Under the pieces are notes generated by a model, which did no database searches, had not been told where the DNA came from, and was given only the letters and a program-made list of their open reading frames with translations. A stretch of DNA of 64,000 nt from Maribacter litopenaei (GTDB lineage Bacteria > Bacteroidota > Bacteroidia > Flavobacteriales > Flavobacteriaceae), in assembly GCF_025244665.1 (NCBI RefSeq), contig NZ_CP104205.1:3593001-3657000 (forward strand), in the 5' to 3' direction. The first letter of the stretch is position 1. Each line of letters begins with the position of its first letter. A program made the translations under genes and the position numbers. Below are positions 35,926 through 48,358 of the stretch, one piece after another.

Positions 35926-36861
35926 TTAAAGGGCCTGTTTTTCAATACTAAAATTACATTTTTGAGGATTCATAAACAGAGTAATCTTTTCTTTTGAAAG
36001 AAAAGGGTTTGCTCCCTCACAACTAGCTACCATTGCACCAACTGCACATCCATAATCCAACGCCTTTTGCGATCCTTGTTCACTGAAAAGTTTAAACAAG
36101 AGAGATGCCAAGAAAGAATCCCCGGAACCAACTGTATCAACTACCTTTATTCTATAGCCACTATTGTAATAAAAGCATTTATTTTGATATAGTGTTGCAC
36201 CATAAGCGCCTTTTGTTACACATATAGTTTTCGTATTAGTCTTAGTCGCAACATAAACTATGGTTTGTTCCAAAGAGTTGTATTTTGACCCTAATAAAGT
36301 TGCAATTTCGAAAAGCTCATCATCGTTAAACTTAATGAAATTAGCTTCCATCATTAAATCAACCAACAGCCTGGGATTATAATGGGGAAACCTAAGATTT
36401 GCATCCAGTACTTTATAACGAGCTTGTTTTAATAATCCTTTCAGAGTAGACCTAGAAACATCATCTCTACATACCAGTGTTCCGAATACAAAGAAATTAG
36501 AATCCCTAACCAATTTAGCATATTTATCTAAAAAAGGAATTTTATCCCAAGCTACAGGATAGGGGATATCATAAGAAGCCACTCCCTTATCATTCAAGCC
36601 CACATTTACCACCCCAGTCGGAAAATCCCCATGCTTGTAAATACAACTAGTATCTATTCCCGAATTGTTTAGATGGTTCATAATTTTTTTTCCTCTTTCG
36701 TCGTCACCAATACTACTTACAATCGATACATCCACACCAAAAGATTGTAACCTTAGAGAAACATTTAAGGGAGCTCCCCCAATTTTAGAATAAGTTGGAA
36801 AACTATCAAAAAGGACTTCTCCAAAACATACTGCTTTCATTTTGTGCACTGATTTTTTCAT
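35926..36861 (-). CDS. Fructokinase / PfkB-family carbohydrate kinase
   Basis: 311 residues, intact; an internal start at 36840 (MKAVCFGEVLFDSFPTYSKI) matches the family better. PfkB motif 1 is in KIGGAPLNVSLRLQSFGVDV (sugar-binding GGA) and motif 2 is VVDTVGSGDSFLASLL (242-249), with the catalytic Asp in GSGDS. It phosphorylates fructose released by the GH32 enzyme, at C6 in most such kinases, and feeds glycolysis in the cytoplasm. It is the last gene of the fructan operon, after a hairpin (36884-36917) that may dampen read-through from susD. Confidence 0.9.
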   Translation of the reverse strand: MKKSVHKMKAVCFGEVLFDSFPTYSKIGGAPLNVSLRLQSFGVDVSIVSSIGDDERGKKIMNHLNNSGIDTSCIYKHGDFPTGVVNVGLNDKGVASYDIPYPVAWDKIPFLDKYAKLVRDSNFFVFGTLVCRDDVSRSTLKGLLKQARYKVLDANLRFPHYNPRLLVDLMMEANFIKFNDDELFEIATLLGSKYNSLEQTIVYVATKTNTKTICVTKGAYGATLYQNKCFYYNSGYRIKVVDTVGSGDSFLASLLFKLFSEQGSQKALDYGCAVGAMVASCEGANPFLSKEKITLFMNPQKCNFSIEKQAL

Positions 36862-36883
36862 TTATTTTCAATTATCCTGTAAT

Positions 36884-36917
36884 AAAAAGGCACGGGAAAG
36901 ATTTTCCAGTGCCTTTC
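36884..36917 (-). terminator. Hairpin between susD and the fructokinase gene
   Basis: AAAGGCAC / GTGCCTTT arms with an inner GGGAAA/TTTTCC pairing, followed on the minus strand by a T run. It probably reduces transcription into the kinase gene. Confidence 0.75.
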
Positions 36918-36959
36918 AAACTAACAAAACTAACTCAACTTATTATTGTCCTTGAAAAT

Positions 36960-38702
36960 TTAATACCCGGGATTTTGAACATATAATCCACCAGTAAAAT
37001 CAATTTCTCTTTGTGGTATTGGGTAATATTCATCTCTACCTGCTGTAAAACTAGCGTTTGCGAGAAAATCTCTTTTAGTCTTTTCTTCTGCCAAATATGC
37101 ATTTAGTGTTTCCTCCGCAATTCCCCATCTTACTAAATCATACCACCTATGTCCTTCCATGGCAAACTCCAACCTTCTTTCAAACATTAAGGCCTGCCAT
37201 GCATATTCCTTCGATGGAAAAGAAGCGTAAGTACCTATGTTATAAATATCAGTTGCCCCTGCATCCAAAGGCCTTTGAGTACTAGCAGCAGCACGATTTC
37301 TAACTTGATTAATTATAGGTAAGGCCTCATCCCATCGGTCTAATTGAATTAAAGCTTCTGCCTTCCGAGAGGAGAACATCGGCATACCTAATAAAATCAA
37401 CGTTTTTGGAAGTGCCCACAAATGATCCTTCCTTAACATAGCACGAACAATCAGGCGCTTGCTGCTCTTTCATATTCCCGAAAAAGCCATATACTCCCGG
37501 ATCTCTTGCCCAACTAAAATTATATATCATGTCTCCTGTATCATTTACCGTATTTCTATATTTATAAGGCCTTCCAGGTATTCCCACCGTATGATCAATC
37601 CTTGGGTCAACACTTAATCCACTGTCGGGGGGGTAATTCCATTTGCATCTACGTTGGTGAAAATGTCGGAGTCATTAAACGTTTCCAATAAGGGAAGTCC
37701 GTTTCCATCAGTCCTAAATGCATTTACCATATTCTGACTGGCCAAATGAAATCCACAACAGCCATAAAGCCCTGTACCATGTGGCGAATTTAACCCAGTT
37801 ACAAAACTCACCCTTCCCACAGTTGTACCATCATTAATTGAAAACTGGGCAGCCCGGATAGATTCCGATCCATTGTCAAATCCATCCAAGAAATTTTCCC
37901 CAAAATCCGGTTGTAGACTACCGGTAACTTCATCCGCATAATCAATCACCTCCTGTAAACGTGAGGTATTTATATTCGTTACTTGATGTTGATCATTTTG
38001 CTCATAAGCTTGAAACAACCTTAATTTGGCTAAATATGCAGCAGCAGCATTTCGGTCTGCCCTGCCAACTTGATCTTGAGCTTGTGGTAGATTGTCATAG
38101 GCAAAAAGAAAATCATCAGCGATTGTATTCCATAAAGCATCATTATCTACATCATTTGAGGTCTGTGCAATTTCTTCTTGGGTTAAATTCTCGGTGATAT
38201 ATGGTATTTTTTTAAAAATCAACTTTAACATAAAATGCGAATGAGCTCTTAAAAAGCGTAATTCTGCTTGTCTAGTTGTTTTTTGTGCATATTCACTGTC
38301 CGGTATATCATTGATGACAGATAGTGCAAAGTTTGCCCTAGAAATCGCCTTGTAATAATCGGTCCACGTTCTAGGCGCCATCCAATCTCCCATATCTGCA
38401 ATAGTGAGATTGTATTGCTCATATTTATCTACAACGTCAACATCACCTCGGCCGCCACCGCCTTTATAAGCATCGTCCGAACGTACACTACCATAAACCC
38501 ATTGATGTGTTAATGGTCCAATCATTTCATCATTGGCAATTCCTGCATATGCTGCAATGACCAAAGATTCCGCATTCTCGGCGGTTGCCACGTTTTCGCT
38601 GGACAATACCCCCTCAGGTTCGTACTCTAAATAATTATCTGAACAGGCAGTGAGCAAAAGGGTTGCGCATATCACCGTTGTTATTATTTTATTATATTTC
38701 AT
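36960..38702 (-). CDS. susD: SusD-like surface glycan-binding lipoprotein, two frameshifts
   Basis: About 580 residues when repaired. A lipoprotein signal (TTVICATLLLTACSDNYLEY, lipobox Cys20) leads to SusD TPR helices (RQAELRFLRAHSHFMLKLIF), then VDPRIDHTVGIPGRPYK. Two breaks lie near 37615 (after NGITPPTVD) and near 37370 (NVDFIRYADVLL joined to RKAEALIQLDRWDEALPIIN). The end RREIDF-like block (YYPIPQREIDF) and NPGY are typical SusD tails. It binds oligosaccharide at the outer face and acts as lid of the SusC pore. The gene is 15 bp after susC. Confidence 0.93.
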
Positions 38703-38717
38703 GATTATCGCTATTTG

Positions 38718-41700
38718 TTAAAAGTTAATGTTCAAGCCTAGTGAATACACGGTTGGTACCGGAATACGGTTCACATCTATTCTCTCCTGGATCAGCTCCA
38801 ATATATCCTTTGGGGGTAAACCAAAATAAATTTTCTCCTTGCAGGTAAACTCTTAAACCGGTCATTCCTGCCATTTTTCCTATCACATCAGTTGGCAATG
38901 AGTATCCCACTTGCATATTCCTTATTTTAAAGTAAGAGTTGTTTCTAAAAATATAGTCTGAAGTATCCGTAAAGTTGTTTACCAAGGAAAGTGAAGGTAT
39001 CGAAGAATCTGTATTTTGAGGGCTCATGCATTTAACACGCCAAGACCCGCATTATCTCTACCCTGTACAAAGTTGTTCCAAAAAATATAGGAGTCAACAC
39101 CTATACGACCGGCAACCCCTGAACCAAAAACAGAGAAATCAAAATTCTTGTATCCTAAATCAAGACGTATACCATATTCTAAGTCAGGTAAGGTATTACC
39201 AATAAAATCACGGTCATTGCTGTCGATTACACCATTGTTGTCAATGTCCACAATTTTTATACCTCCCGGTCTAGCATTGCCTGTTTGCACCCCTCCGGTA
39301 GGATGGGAATCAACATCTGCCTGGCTTTGAAAAAGACCATCTGTGCGATAGCCAAAAATTGCCGTTTGTGATTGTCCAAGAATTGAATTTTGGGCCGTCC
39401 CAGGAAAGGCTGCTCTCACCTCCTCTGGTAGAAATGTAATTTCGTCCTTAAAAGCACCAAAATTAGTGGAAACACCAAGAGAGAATCCGCTTTCCCATAC
39501 ATTAGAATATCCTAAGTTAAATTCCCAACCTCTAGCAGCAGTTGCGGCACCGTTCAATACTCTTTGTTGACCTTCTCCAATTACAGATGCAATGGGAGGA
39601 GTAGTCAAGATATCCGTGGTCTCCCTAGTAAAATAATCAAAGGATCCGCTTATTTTATTGTTTAAAAACCCAAAATCAATACCATAGTTCCATTCTTTGG
39701 TTGTTTCCCATTTCAAATTAGGGTTAGGAGCCTGAGTTGAGACGAACCCTGAAGGCAGCGTGCCTGTATTGTTTCCATTTATATCATATGCCGTACCCAC
39801 ATTATAGTAAATTTCAAAAAATCCTCCTGTCAACTGAGCTTGATTTTGACCGTAACGAGACTCATATAAACCAAACCGAGCCGTATTACCAATCTCTTGG
39901 TTACCTACTTCTCCATAACCTGCCCTTAGTTTTAAATTGGAAAGTATTTCACTGTCTTTGAGAAATTCTTCCTGACTAATTCTCCAACCCAGTGTAGCTG
40001 CTGGAAAAATACCATATCTATTGTTAGCTCCAAACCTTGAGGAACCGTCTCTACGGATTGTAAAGGATGCCAAGTATTTATCATCAAATGAATAGTTTAA
40101 TTTCCCAAATTGTGAAGCGAGGCTGTATTGGGTAGATATACCATTATTTGTTCTCGCACCAGTTGCGGCGGAAAGCACAAAATAAGATTCTTGTTCTACT
40201 GCAAAATCATCTGCTTGCGCAAAAATAGTATCAAAATCTTCTCTTATAGACTCAATACCCAATAGCGCTCCAAATCTGTGTTTCCCAACTTCTAAATTAT
40301 AATTCAAAGTGTTTGAAAAAGTTAATGTTCTCAATTTATTGGTGTCAAAAATTAACCTGTTATTACTTCGAGTGACAAAACCGTTAAATACTTTTGGCTC
40401 TATATTTTTACGTTTGAAATCACTAAAGTCTATTCCTAAACTAGAGCGGAACTTAAGATTATCAAGTATGCTCAATTCTGCAAAAACATTGCCGAAGAAA
40501 TTGTTTTTTATAGCATTGTCCCACCTGTTTAAATATTGCATTAATAGTGGGTTGTTTCTATCCGAATACCCAGCCCCCAAAGGACCTGCAAACTCTCCAT
40601 TTGCATCATAAACAGGAATGGTAGGTGCAAGGGTAATGGACAAACCGGTTGTAGGCGCTCCACCAACATCACTTGCTACCAATGTTTCATTTGAAGTTGA
40701 TATTTGTGTATTAACTCCAAATTTTAATCTGTCGTTAAATAAATTTGTAGTACCATTAATTTTACCAGTATATCTATCATAACCTGTAAACTTCAGCATA
40801 CCTGTATTCTTTAAGTATCCAAGGTTTATTAATAAAGAAGATTTTTCTGAACCTGTGGTAACAGTAACCTCATTGTTAAATACATATCCTGTCTCGTAAA
40901 CTTCGTCTTGCCAATTGGTATTACCTGAAGGTACATTTGGGTCTCCTCCTACAAAGGGCTGAACAGTAACGCTGTTTAGTATGGGATTGTTAAAGTCATT
41001 ATTCCAATCGAAATTGTATATTTCACCATAACCTGCATTTGGATCTGCTCCATCATTTACGGATGCCCTCCACAAAGCTTCACCACGTTGTTGGGAACTC
41101 AACATATCATAGCGCTGTTTTCGCTCTGATTGGACAGATAAATTGGAATTGATACTAACCGTAAGTCGTTCTCCTTTAAGACCTCCTTTAGTACTTACAA
41201 CGATGACCCCGTTTGCGGCTCTTGACCCATATATTGAAGAGGCCGACGCATCTTTCAATACTTGAATGGATTCGATAGTTGCAGGATTTAAACTTGCGAA
41301 TACCTCTTGCCTTTTTGTTGGAACACCATCTATAATGTAAAGCGGATCATTATTCCCCAAAGTAGTAAGTCCTCTAATCAGTATCCTGCTGTTCAACCCT
41401 GTAGGGTCACCGGATTTTTCAATAAAAAGACCTCCCACCCTTCCTTGTAGTGCTTGCATGGCATTACCGGAACTTAAACTTTGACCTTCTATTGGGGCAA
41501 TATCAACTACTGTAACCGCTCCGGTCAAATCTACCTTACGCTCCGTGGAATATCCTGTCAATACTACTTCATCAAGTTGTTGGGCATCTTCTTTTAGGGC
41601 AACATTTATTAGTGACTGCCCGTTCACAGGAACTTCCTGGGTGGTAAATCCAATATAGCTAAATACAAGGGTTGCATCGTCGGCTACATTGTTCAATTCA

Positions 41701-41873
41701 TAATTACCATCAAAGTCAGTGGTTGTTCCAATTGTTGTTCCTTTAATAATTACCGAGGTTCCAGGTAAAGGAGTACCGTCATCTGAGGAAGTAACAGTAC
41801 CTGTAATCCGACCTTGGGCGGACAGACCTATTGGAACAAATACCATTAAAAATAGTAAGAGTTTTAATTTCAT
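38718..41873 (-). CDS. susC: SusC-like TonB-dependent glycan transporter, two frameshifts near the C-terminus
   Basis: About 1051 residues when repaired. Signal peptide (MKLKLLLFLMVFVPIGLSAQ), carboxypeptidase-regulatory-like domain (GRITGTVTSSDDGTPLPGTS), plug domain with VVLTGYSTERKVDLTGAVT and LYIIDGVPTKRQ, then the 22-strand barrel. Breaks near 39024 and about 38775 hide the end, which in the corrected frame reads IPVPTVYSLGLNINF with TAA at 38718-38720. It imports oligofructan across the outer membrane using TonB energy, with SusD as lid. It starts 6 bp after the GH32 gene. Confidence 0.93.
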
Positions 41874-41879
41874 AATTTT

Positions 41880-43501
41880 CTAGTTTAAGTTAAATTTAAG
41901 TTGATGTATTTCAATGTATTCGAGTTTAGATTCATCTAACGGAGCTTCAAAATAGAAACTATCGAGAGGTGCTTGTGGAAAGAATATTTCTGTCATAACG
42001 GTTTGGCCGTCGTCAAAAAACAATTCTATGGAAGTTTTATCCGGAACAATTGTACCTGACCAATCCTTTTGTGTAGAAATCCTTGGAGCTATGGCAATCC
42101 GGTCACTAAATCTGTCCGAAAAATCAGTTATCCCAGCCTTATTTCTATCTACAAAATAATTTCCCTCTGTGACGTCGTAACCAAATCGTAACTTATCCCC
42201 TTTGCTATTCGTCAATTCAAAAGTGTAAATCCCATCAACCAAATCTTCAACTTTAAAGTTAATCCGAGCACGAGTAAAATCGATAGCCTTAGAAGTAGTT
42301 AGCAAAGTCTTTCCTTCAAGTGGGACATCTGAATTTTTTAGCTTCTCAACCTCAAATTCATTTAGTTCTCGGAACAGGATTCGAGACTAATCGAAACGTA
42401 TTTTCACCCTTTGTCAATTCCAATGTGCGGGCTATTGTCATTGCACTTCGCCATTTTTCAGTAGGGACCTCGTTGGCATACAACCAATTGGACATCCATC
42501 CCATAAATAGCTTGCTGCCATCCTTGTTTTCAATATTGGAAAAGGTAACGCCCGCATAATCGTCACGACCATAGTCTACCCGTAAACTATGCTCTTTTTC
42601 CATCTCCTGTTTGAATGATTCGTCCAAAATAAAATCTGAACCATCAAAATCTCCTACAAAATATTGGGTAGCAGAGCCTGTATTAGGCCCTCCAGGATTA
42701 ATACTCACCAACAAAACCCATTTTTTTTCTGACTTGCCAATAACAGGTAATTGAAAGAAATCCGGACATTCCCATACTCCGTCATGATTACCGATACCCT
42801 CTCCAAAACTTGTAAGTTTCTCCCATGACTTTAGGTCTTTTGAGGTGTAGAATTGTATCTCTTGGCCTGCGGCCAAAACCATTGTCCATCTTTTCCTCTC
42901 ATTATCCCAGCTAACTTTTGGGTCTCTAAAATCTCTGAAACCTGGATTTTTTAAAACAGGATTATCTTCATATTTTGTCCATGTAAGTCCTTCGTCCAGC
43001 GAATAAGCGATACTTTGATTTTCCACATCTATTTCACCCGTTTTCTCTTTTTTAGGGTCGTGGCTGGTGAAAATTGCAACTATAGGTATTTTGCCATCTA
43101 CTCCAAATCCTGATGTATTTTCGTGGTCTACAACAGCACTACCGGAAAAAATATAGCCCAAATCATCTGGATACAGCGCTATTGGTTGCTCTTTCCAATT
43201 GAACAAATCACTACTAACCGCATGTCCCCAATGCATAGGCCCCCATTTAGTACCATCTCGGATAGTGTTGAAAATATAGGTGGTAATACCCGTTATAAAA
43301 AAACATTCCATTTGGATCGTTCATCCAACCTGTATCTCGTGAAAAATGGAAATTTGGACGGTATAACAATTCATTGGAACTGACAAGTGTATCTTGCTTA
43401 TCTTCAACATTGTCGTTTCTCCTTTCCATAGAATTTTTACAAGAAGCTATCATTGAAAAAATTCCTATTACGATAGTTAATTTTAATGCTTTATTTTTCA
43501 T
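41880..43501 (-). CDS. GH32 fructan hydrolase (levanase/inulinase), lipoprotein, two frameshifts
   Basis: About 540 residues after repair. A lipoprotein signal (LTIVIGIFSMIASCKNS) precedes the five-bladed propeller: WMNDPNGMFFYNGYYHLYFQ holds the nucleophile Asp, FRDPKV the transition-state stabiliser, and WECPDFFQ the acid/base Glu. The C-terminal beta-sandwich (IVPDKTSIELFFDDGQTVM) is the usual GH32 module. Breaks lie near 43255 and 42360. It releases fructose or fructo-oligosaccharides from levan or inulin. The order MFS-GH32-susC-susD-kinase makes it the key enzyme of the locus. Confidence 0.94.
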
Positions 43502-43521
43502 TTTTATGGTCTTTATAATTT

Positions 43522-44889
43522 TCAGTTAGATTTCCCTTCATTAAAACCAATAATATTTTCGATTTTGTCCTTCCTTCCCCTTGTTAGGGTATTACTTAAC
43601 TCTTCTAGCGATATACCCTTTGTTTCCGGCATTACAAAAGCCACAAACAACAATTGCAGTACCATCATAAAAGCAAAAAAAGCAAACACCGTACCTGCAC
43701 CAATTGCTGTGAATAATACAGGCACCAACGAGGGAATAATGGCTGCCAAAATCCAGTGCACCGAACTACCGAACGACTGACCCGAGCCTCTTAAATGATT
43801 TGGAAAAATTTCAGAAATGAACACCCGGATTACGGTTCCCTGTCCTACAGCATGTGCAGCAATAAAGAGAAATAGAAAAATAGGCACTGCAATACTTTCC
43901 CAGTGTAGGAAAAAAGCACAAGCTACTAGTGATAGGGAAATAATGTACCCGACAGAACCTATGTACATTAGTTGTTTTCTTCCTAGCCGATCAATTAGCA
44001 AGACTCCTATAAGGGTAAAAATCATATTGGTTACCCCTATCCCAATACTGCTTAATAGAGCGGTACTTTCGCCTAAGCCTGCCTCTTCGAATATTCTAGG
44101 GGCATAATAAAGAAATGCATTGATGCCGTGAAAATTGATTGAACATTGCAATTAAAAAAGCCAACATCAGTGGAAACCTATATTTCTTTATAAGTATATT
44201 TTCGTCGGAAACGTTGTTTTTGCTTTCTGTCCTAATTTCTAGCAACAATACTTCGGATCTTGTTCAGGATTGATAAGTTGTAATACCTTTTTCGCCTCAT
44301 CAGTACGCATTTTGGTCAACAACCACCTTGGACTTTTTGGAACCGTAAGTACGAACAGGGTATAAACAAATGCAGGTATGGCCTCTACGCCTATCATCCA
44401 TCGCCATGCATTTTCTCCAACACCGCTTAACAAGTAATTCGATAAGAAAGCTATTAAAATGCCGAAAACTATATTAAATTGGTAAAGTCCTACCAACTTC
44501 CCACGATCCTTTGGTGGAGCTATTTCAGAAATGTAGGCAGGAGCTGCTATGGTTGATGCACCTACTCCCGGACCACCAATAAATCTGAATATTGCGAAAG
44601 TTATAGGGTCATTTGCAAAAGCCGAACCTAATGCAGATACTGTATAGAGTATACCTATCCATAATAAAGTTTTCTTTCTCCCAATCTTATTCGTAGGAAT
44701 ACCACCCAAAATTGCCCCAACTACGGTTCCCCACAAGGCCATCGCCATTACAACTGTACCATGGAACATATCGGAAGATTGCCATAATGCTTGTAGTTTT
44801 TTATCGGCTCCTGAGATGACTACTGTGTCAAAGCCAAAAAGAAAACCAGCCAATGCAGCGGTAATCGACCAAATCCATATTTTTCTCAT
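43522..44889 (-). CDS. MFS sugar transporter (sugar porter family), two frameshifts
   Basis: About 455 residues after repair, 12 membrane segments. Sugar-porter motifs are GRKKTLLWIG (loop 2-3), PKSPRWLL after helix 6, DRLGRKQLMYIG (loop 8-9) and PETKG at the C-terminus. Breaks near 44245 (DPK to VLLLEIRTES) and 44145 (FNQFSG to INAFLYYAPRIFEEAG) remove only parts of the central loop and helix 7. It would carry fructose or fructo-oligosaccharide across the inner membrane. It is the first gene of the fructan operon, with a ~245-bp regulatory region upstream. Confidence 0.93.
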
Positions 44890-45133
44890 AATCGTAATTC
44901 TCTAGTGATGTCACTAAAGTATTCGCAAAAATGAAGTGTGTAATTTGATAATGTGTCAATGTGTTATGCTTTGGTTAAGAAACATATCACAAAATGTTAA
45001 GTAATTGATAATCAGTATTTTAAAATAATTTTTTAACATTATCGAGCATGTAGCAAGTATATTCATGTTACATTATGTTCGATATTGTTACTTCTAAGAT
45101 GAAAAGTGTTGGAAGGAATGGTTGAACTGTAAC
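44890..45133. promoter_or_regulatory. Control region of the fructan operon
   Basis: 244-bp A/T-rich non-coding region upstream of the MFS gene and behind the sensor gene. It contains two TGTTAC words (45066-45071 and 45086-45091; GTAACA on the minus strand) exactly 20 bp apart. The promoter could not be assigned with certainty. Confidence 0.6.
45066..45091 (-). promoter_or_regulatory. Candidate operator: direct repeat GTAACA with 20-bp spacing
   Basis: On the minus strand GTAACA occurs twice with a 20-bp (two helical turns) period, fitting paired half-sites for an AraC-type regulator. GTAACAAT occurs again in the sensor gene's own upstream region (48124-48131). Confidence 0.45.
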
Positions 45134-47883
45134 TCAAACAGACTTACGAAACGCCGCAGGGGAAATACCGTATTTGTTTTTAAAGGCAGTAGAGAAGTAA
45201 TTTGGAGAAGAAAAACCATTGGAATAAGCAATTTCTGAAACTGTTAATGAGCCATTTTCGAGCATGGTTTTAGCCTTTTCCAAGCGGATATTGCCTATGT
45301 AATCACTAATGCTTATACCCATAATTGCCTTGACCTTTCTGTATAACTGGACACGTGAGATAGTAAGATTTTCAGCCGGATTTTCAACTGAATAATCAGA
45401 ATTGCCCAAATTATCATTTATCAATGTATTTAATTGGCTAATAAATTTTTGTTCTATATCCCCAAAGGAATTTATTTCTTCAATTTTATGGATGTTACTG
45501 GTAAAATAATACCTGAGTTTTTCTCTATTATAGAGCAAAGACTTAATTGACTGAATCAAAATAGAATAGCTGAATGGTTTCGTAAGATACAAATCTGCTC
45601 CGGATTGAAGTCCTTTGATATAGGATTCCTTATTGCCTAGTGCAGTTAGTATTACAGTAGGTATGTGCGATGTACGCAAATCCTTTTTTAAAATCTCGCA
45701 AATTTCGAAGCCATCTTTATCCGGAAGATTAATGTCACAAAGTATAATGTCCGGAATAGTCTCAAAAGCTTTCTCAATTGCATCCGTACCTTCTGATAAA
45801 TGAATATCATACTCCAACTGTAGTTTATTTTTAAGGAACAAAGAAAGATCTTTATTGTCCTCAATTATCAAAACTGAATATTTCTCTTTGTTTTTGCTAG
45901 GAGCCTGAATTAAATAATTATCATCTATTAATTGGTCAGAAGAAAAATCGATTATATTGGAATCAACCAAATCTTGTTCCGATATGATTTCTGATTCATC
46001 TAGATGTGCTTGACCTTTGTAAAGTGATACAATAAACTCCGTACCGTGTAGAGATTCAACTTCAATATTACCTTTGTGCATCTCCACAAATTCCTTGCTC
46101 AAATGTAAACCTACGCCGGAGCTGTTTTTTCTATTATTAGAACCTTTAAAAAATGCTTGAAAAACACCATCTATTTCGTTCGAAGGTATACCAATTCCTG
46201 TGTCCTTAAAGTGAATTTTCACAATATTGGCACTTTCATCATCTTTTATATATACACCTATTTTACCATTGTCTGGTGTGAACTTAAATGCATTGGAAAG
46301 AAGATTGAAATATACCTTATCCATTAAATTTCTATCTATAAAAATATCCAAGGATTCATTATTGGAAGTTAATTTGAAATCAATATTTCTTTTCATGGCT
46401 TCCCTTTCAAAATCTTGGAATATTAATTTTGAAAAGTTGTATAAATTAGTTTTGGATGCCTTTAGATTAAAATTACGGTCTTCGATTTTTCTAAAATCAA
46501 GTAATTGATTAATTAATCTCAATAACCTATTGGAGTTATTATGTATTAACTCTATTTCGTTCCCCATTCGGAGCCTTTTTCTTTAGCATAGTCGCTTATC
46601 GACTCTATAGAACTTAAAATTAACGTGAGGGGCGTTTTAAATTCATGAGAAAGCCCTGTGAAAAAATTTAGCTTTGCTTCATTGCTTATTTTGATCTCCT
46701 TCGCAATTTTTTCGATTTGATTCCGCTGCACGGTAACCTTTTCGTTAGTCAATTCCAGTTGCCTATTTTTCTTTCGAATTGCAAAGATGGAATAAACGCT
46801 ATATACTGTAAGGCTTAGAATAATTGCCAACAATGCCATTGTAATTTTAAGAAGGTTGTTTTGCGAATAATAAAGTTCCTCTTGTAATTTTATCGCAGCC
46901 AACTGTTCTTCCATTTGATCTTGTTGATCATTTATCTTTTCAAATTGGTTGTTCATAATGTCAGCGTTCAACTCGTTGATAATAGTAGTCGAGAGAATGT
47001 TATTTTTAGGTATAGATTCGTTATCTAGGATTTTCAAAGCCAATTTAATTGCTTCATCTCCACCAGTAGGATAGAGAACCGTTGCCTTTAAAATTCCATC
47101 TTTTACCGCCTGAATTCCTCCATTAGTTCCAGCTAGACCATCTACTCCAATAAAACTAATTTCATTTTCTATTCCCAACTCGCGTGCTACCTCCCATGCA
47201 CCAACTGCCATTCTATCATTATGGGCAAATACATAATCAACTTTAATATCGTTATTTAGCAGTTGTCTCAGCGATTCCTGAATAGACTCCTTCTCCCAGT
47301 CCCCTTCTATTTTCGCAACTATCTTTGCATTTTTGAATTGATTTATTACCTGTTGAAAACCCATCGTCCTTTCTTCTGCAGGAGAAGATCCGGCCATACC
47401 TCTTATTTCAATAATTCGAATTGAGTCTTTTCTATTTGAAGCGATAATTTCCTTAGCCGCATTTCTTCCTATTTCGATATTATCAGCTCCCAAATAGGCT
47501 GTATATTGTTGACCTTCAGTTTTTCTGTCTACAACCGGAACAGGAATACTGGCATTAATTGCTTTCCTAACAACCGCCGTAATGGGTTTAGATTGAATAG
47601 GCGATACAATTAGAACATCTACGCTATCTGCAATCAGCTCATCTATCTGTTTTATTTGTGTAAGCACATCATAATTAGCATCTTTAATTTGCAAATCAAT
47701 TTCAGGGTTCATTGAAGCCTGCAATTCCATGGAGTTATTCATGGAACGCCTCCAATCGTCATTCGTCATAGCCTGGGAAAAACCAATATGTATTTTTTCA
47801 ACGTCTTTACTTCTGTCACATGACAAAATGGAAAAAGCCAATGAAATATTGATTAAGATGAAAATATACCTGATATGTTTCAT
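45134..47883 (-). CDS. Hybrid two-component sensor-regulator (HTCS) with PBP-type sensor and AraC output, frameshifted
   Basis: About 916 residues after repair. A lipoprotein-like signal (ISLAFSILSCDRSKD) precedes a periplasmic type I binding-protein domain (EKIHIGFSQAMTNDDWRRSM, VLIVSPIQSKPI, RKTEGQQYTAYLGADNIEIG). A membrane helix (MALLAIILSLTVYSVYSIFA) and a coiled coil follow, then HisKA with FTGLSHEFKTPLTLILSS. The frame breaks at about 46560 and continues IELIHNNSNRLLRLINQLLD, HATPase (DTGIGIPSNEID), REC (LCDINLPDKDGFEI) and an AraC HTH (SEIAYSNGFSSPNYF). Bacteroides fructan loci use the same PBP architecture to sense fructose, so this should activate the adjacent operon. Confidence 0.92.
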
Positions 47884-48358
47884 GAATTTGTGACGAGCAT
47901 AAGTTTAATTAAATTGAAATTTATCCATCCTTTTCTATTAAAAGTTGAAAAAAATATTTGAAAAATTACAAATTTGGGTAAATATTCCCAATTGAATACT
48001 CTTTTAAAGTAGTGTATTTTTGAATAGTTTTATGATTAAAACTACTTCACTTCTTACAATCCCCTCTTTTTACGGTGTTAGAACTTCCGCCTGTAGATTT
48101 TTCACTAATGAGGTTTTTTAATTGTAACAATTGGTAGGTTTAAATAAACCTGTTTAACCTAAAAGAATTGTAGCAAATTGTTATAATCTTAAAGAAAAGT
48201 AATAGCAAAATTGCTATGGCCAAATACCATAAACTTTTCTATCATGAAGTACTAAAAATGTTTAAAGAACTATTTTTTAAAGTTCAAAGTAAATGATTTC
48301 CTGCAAACATAGATTTTTAGTTGCCCGATTTTTGTATTTTTATTTTTATAGAATTGAT
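47884..48358. other. Gap with regulatory-looking repeats upstream of the HTCS gene
   Basis: 475 bp, no gene. It holds the palindrome AGGTTTA-AA-TAAACCT (48136-48151), ATTG-TAA-CAAT (48121-48131) overlapping GTAACAAT, and the promoters of the HTCS gene (minus) and the antitoxin gene (plus). Confidence 0.5.
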
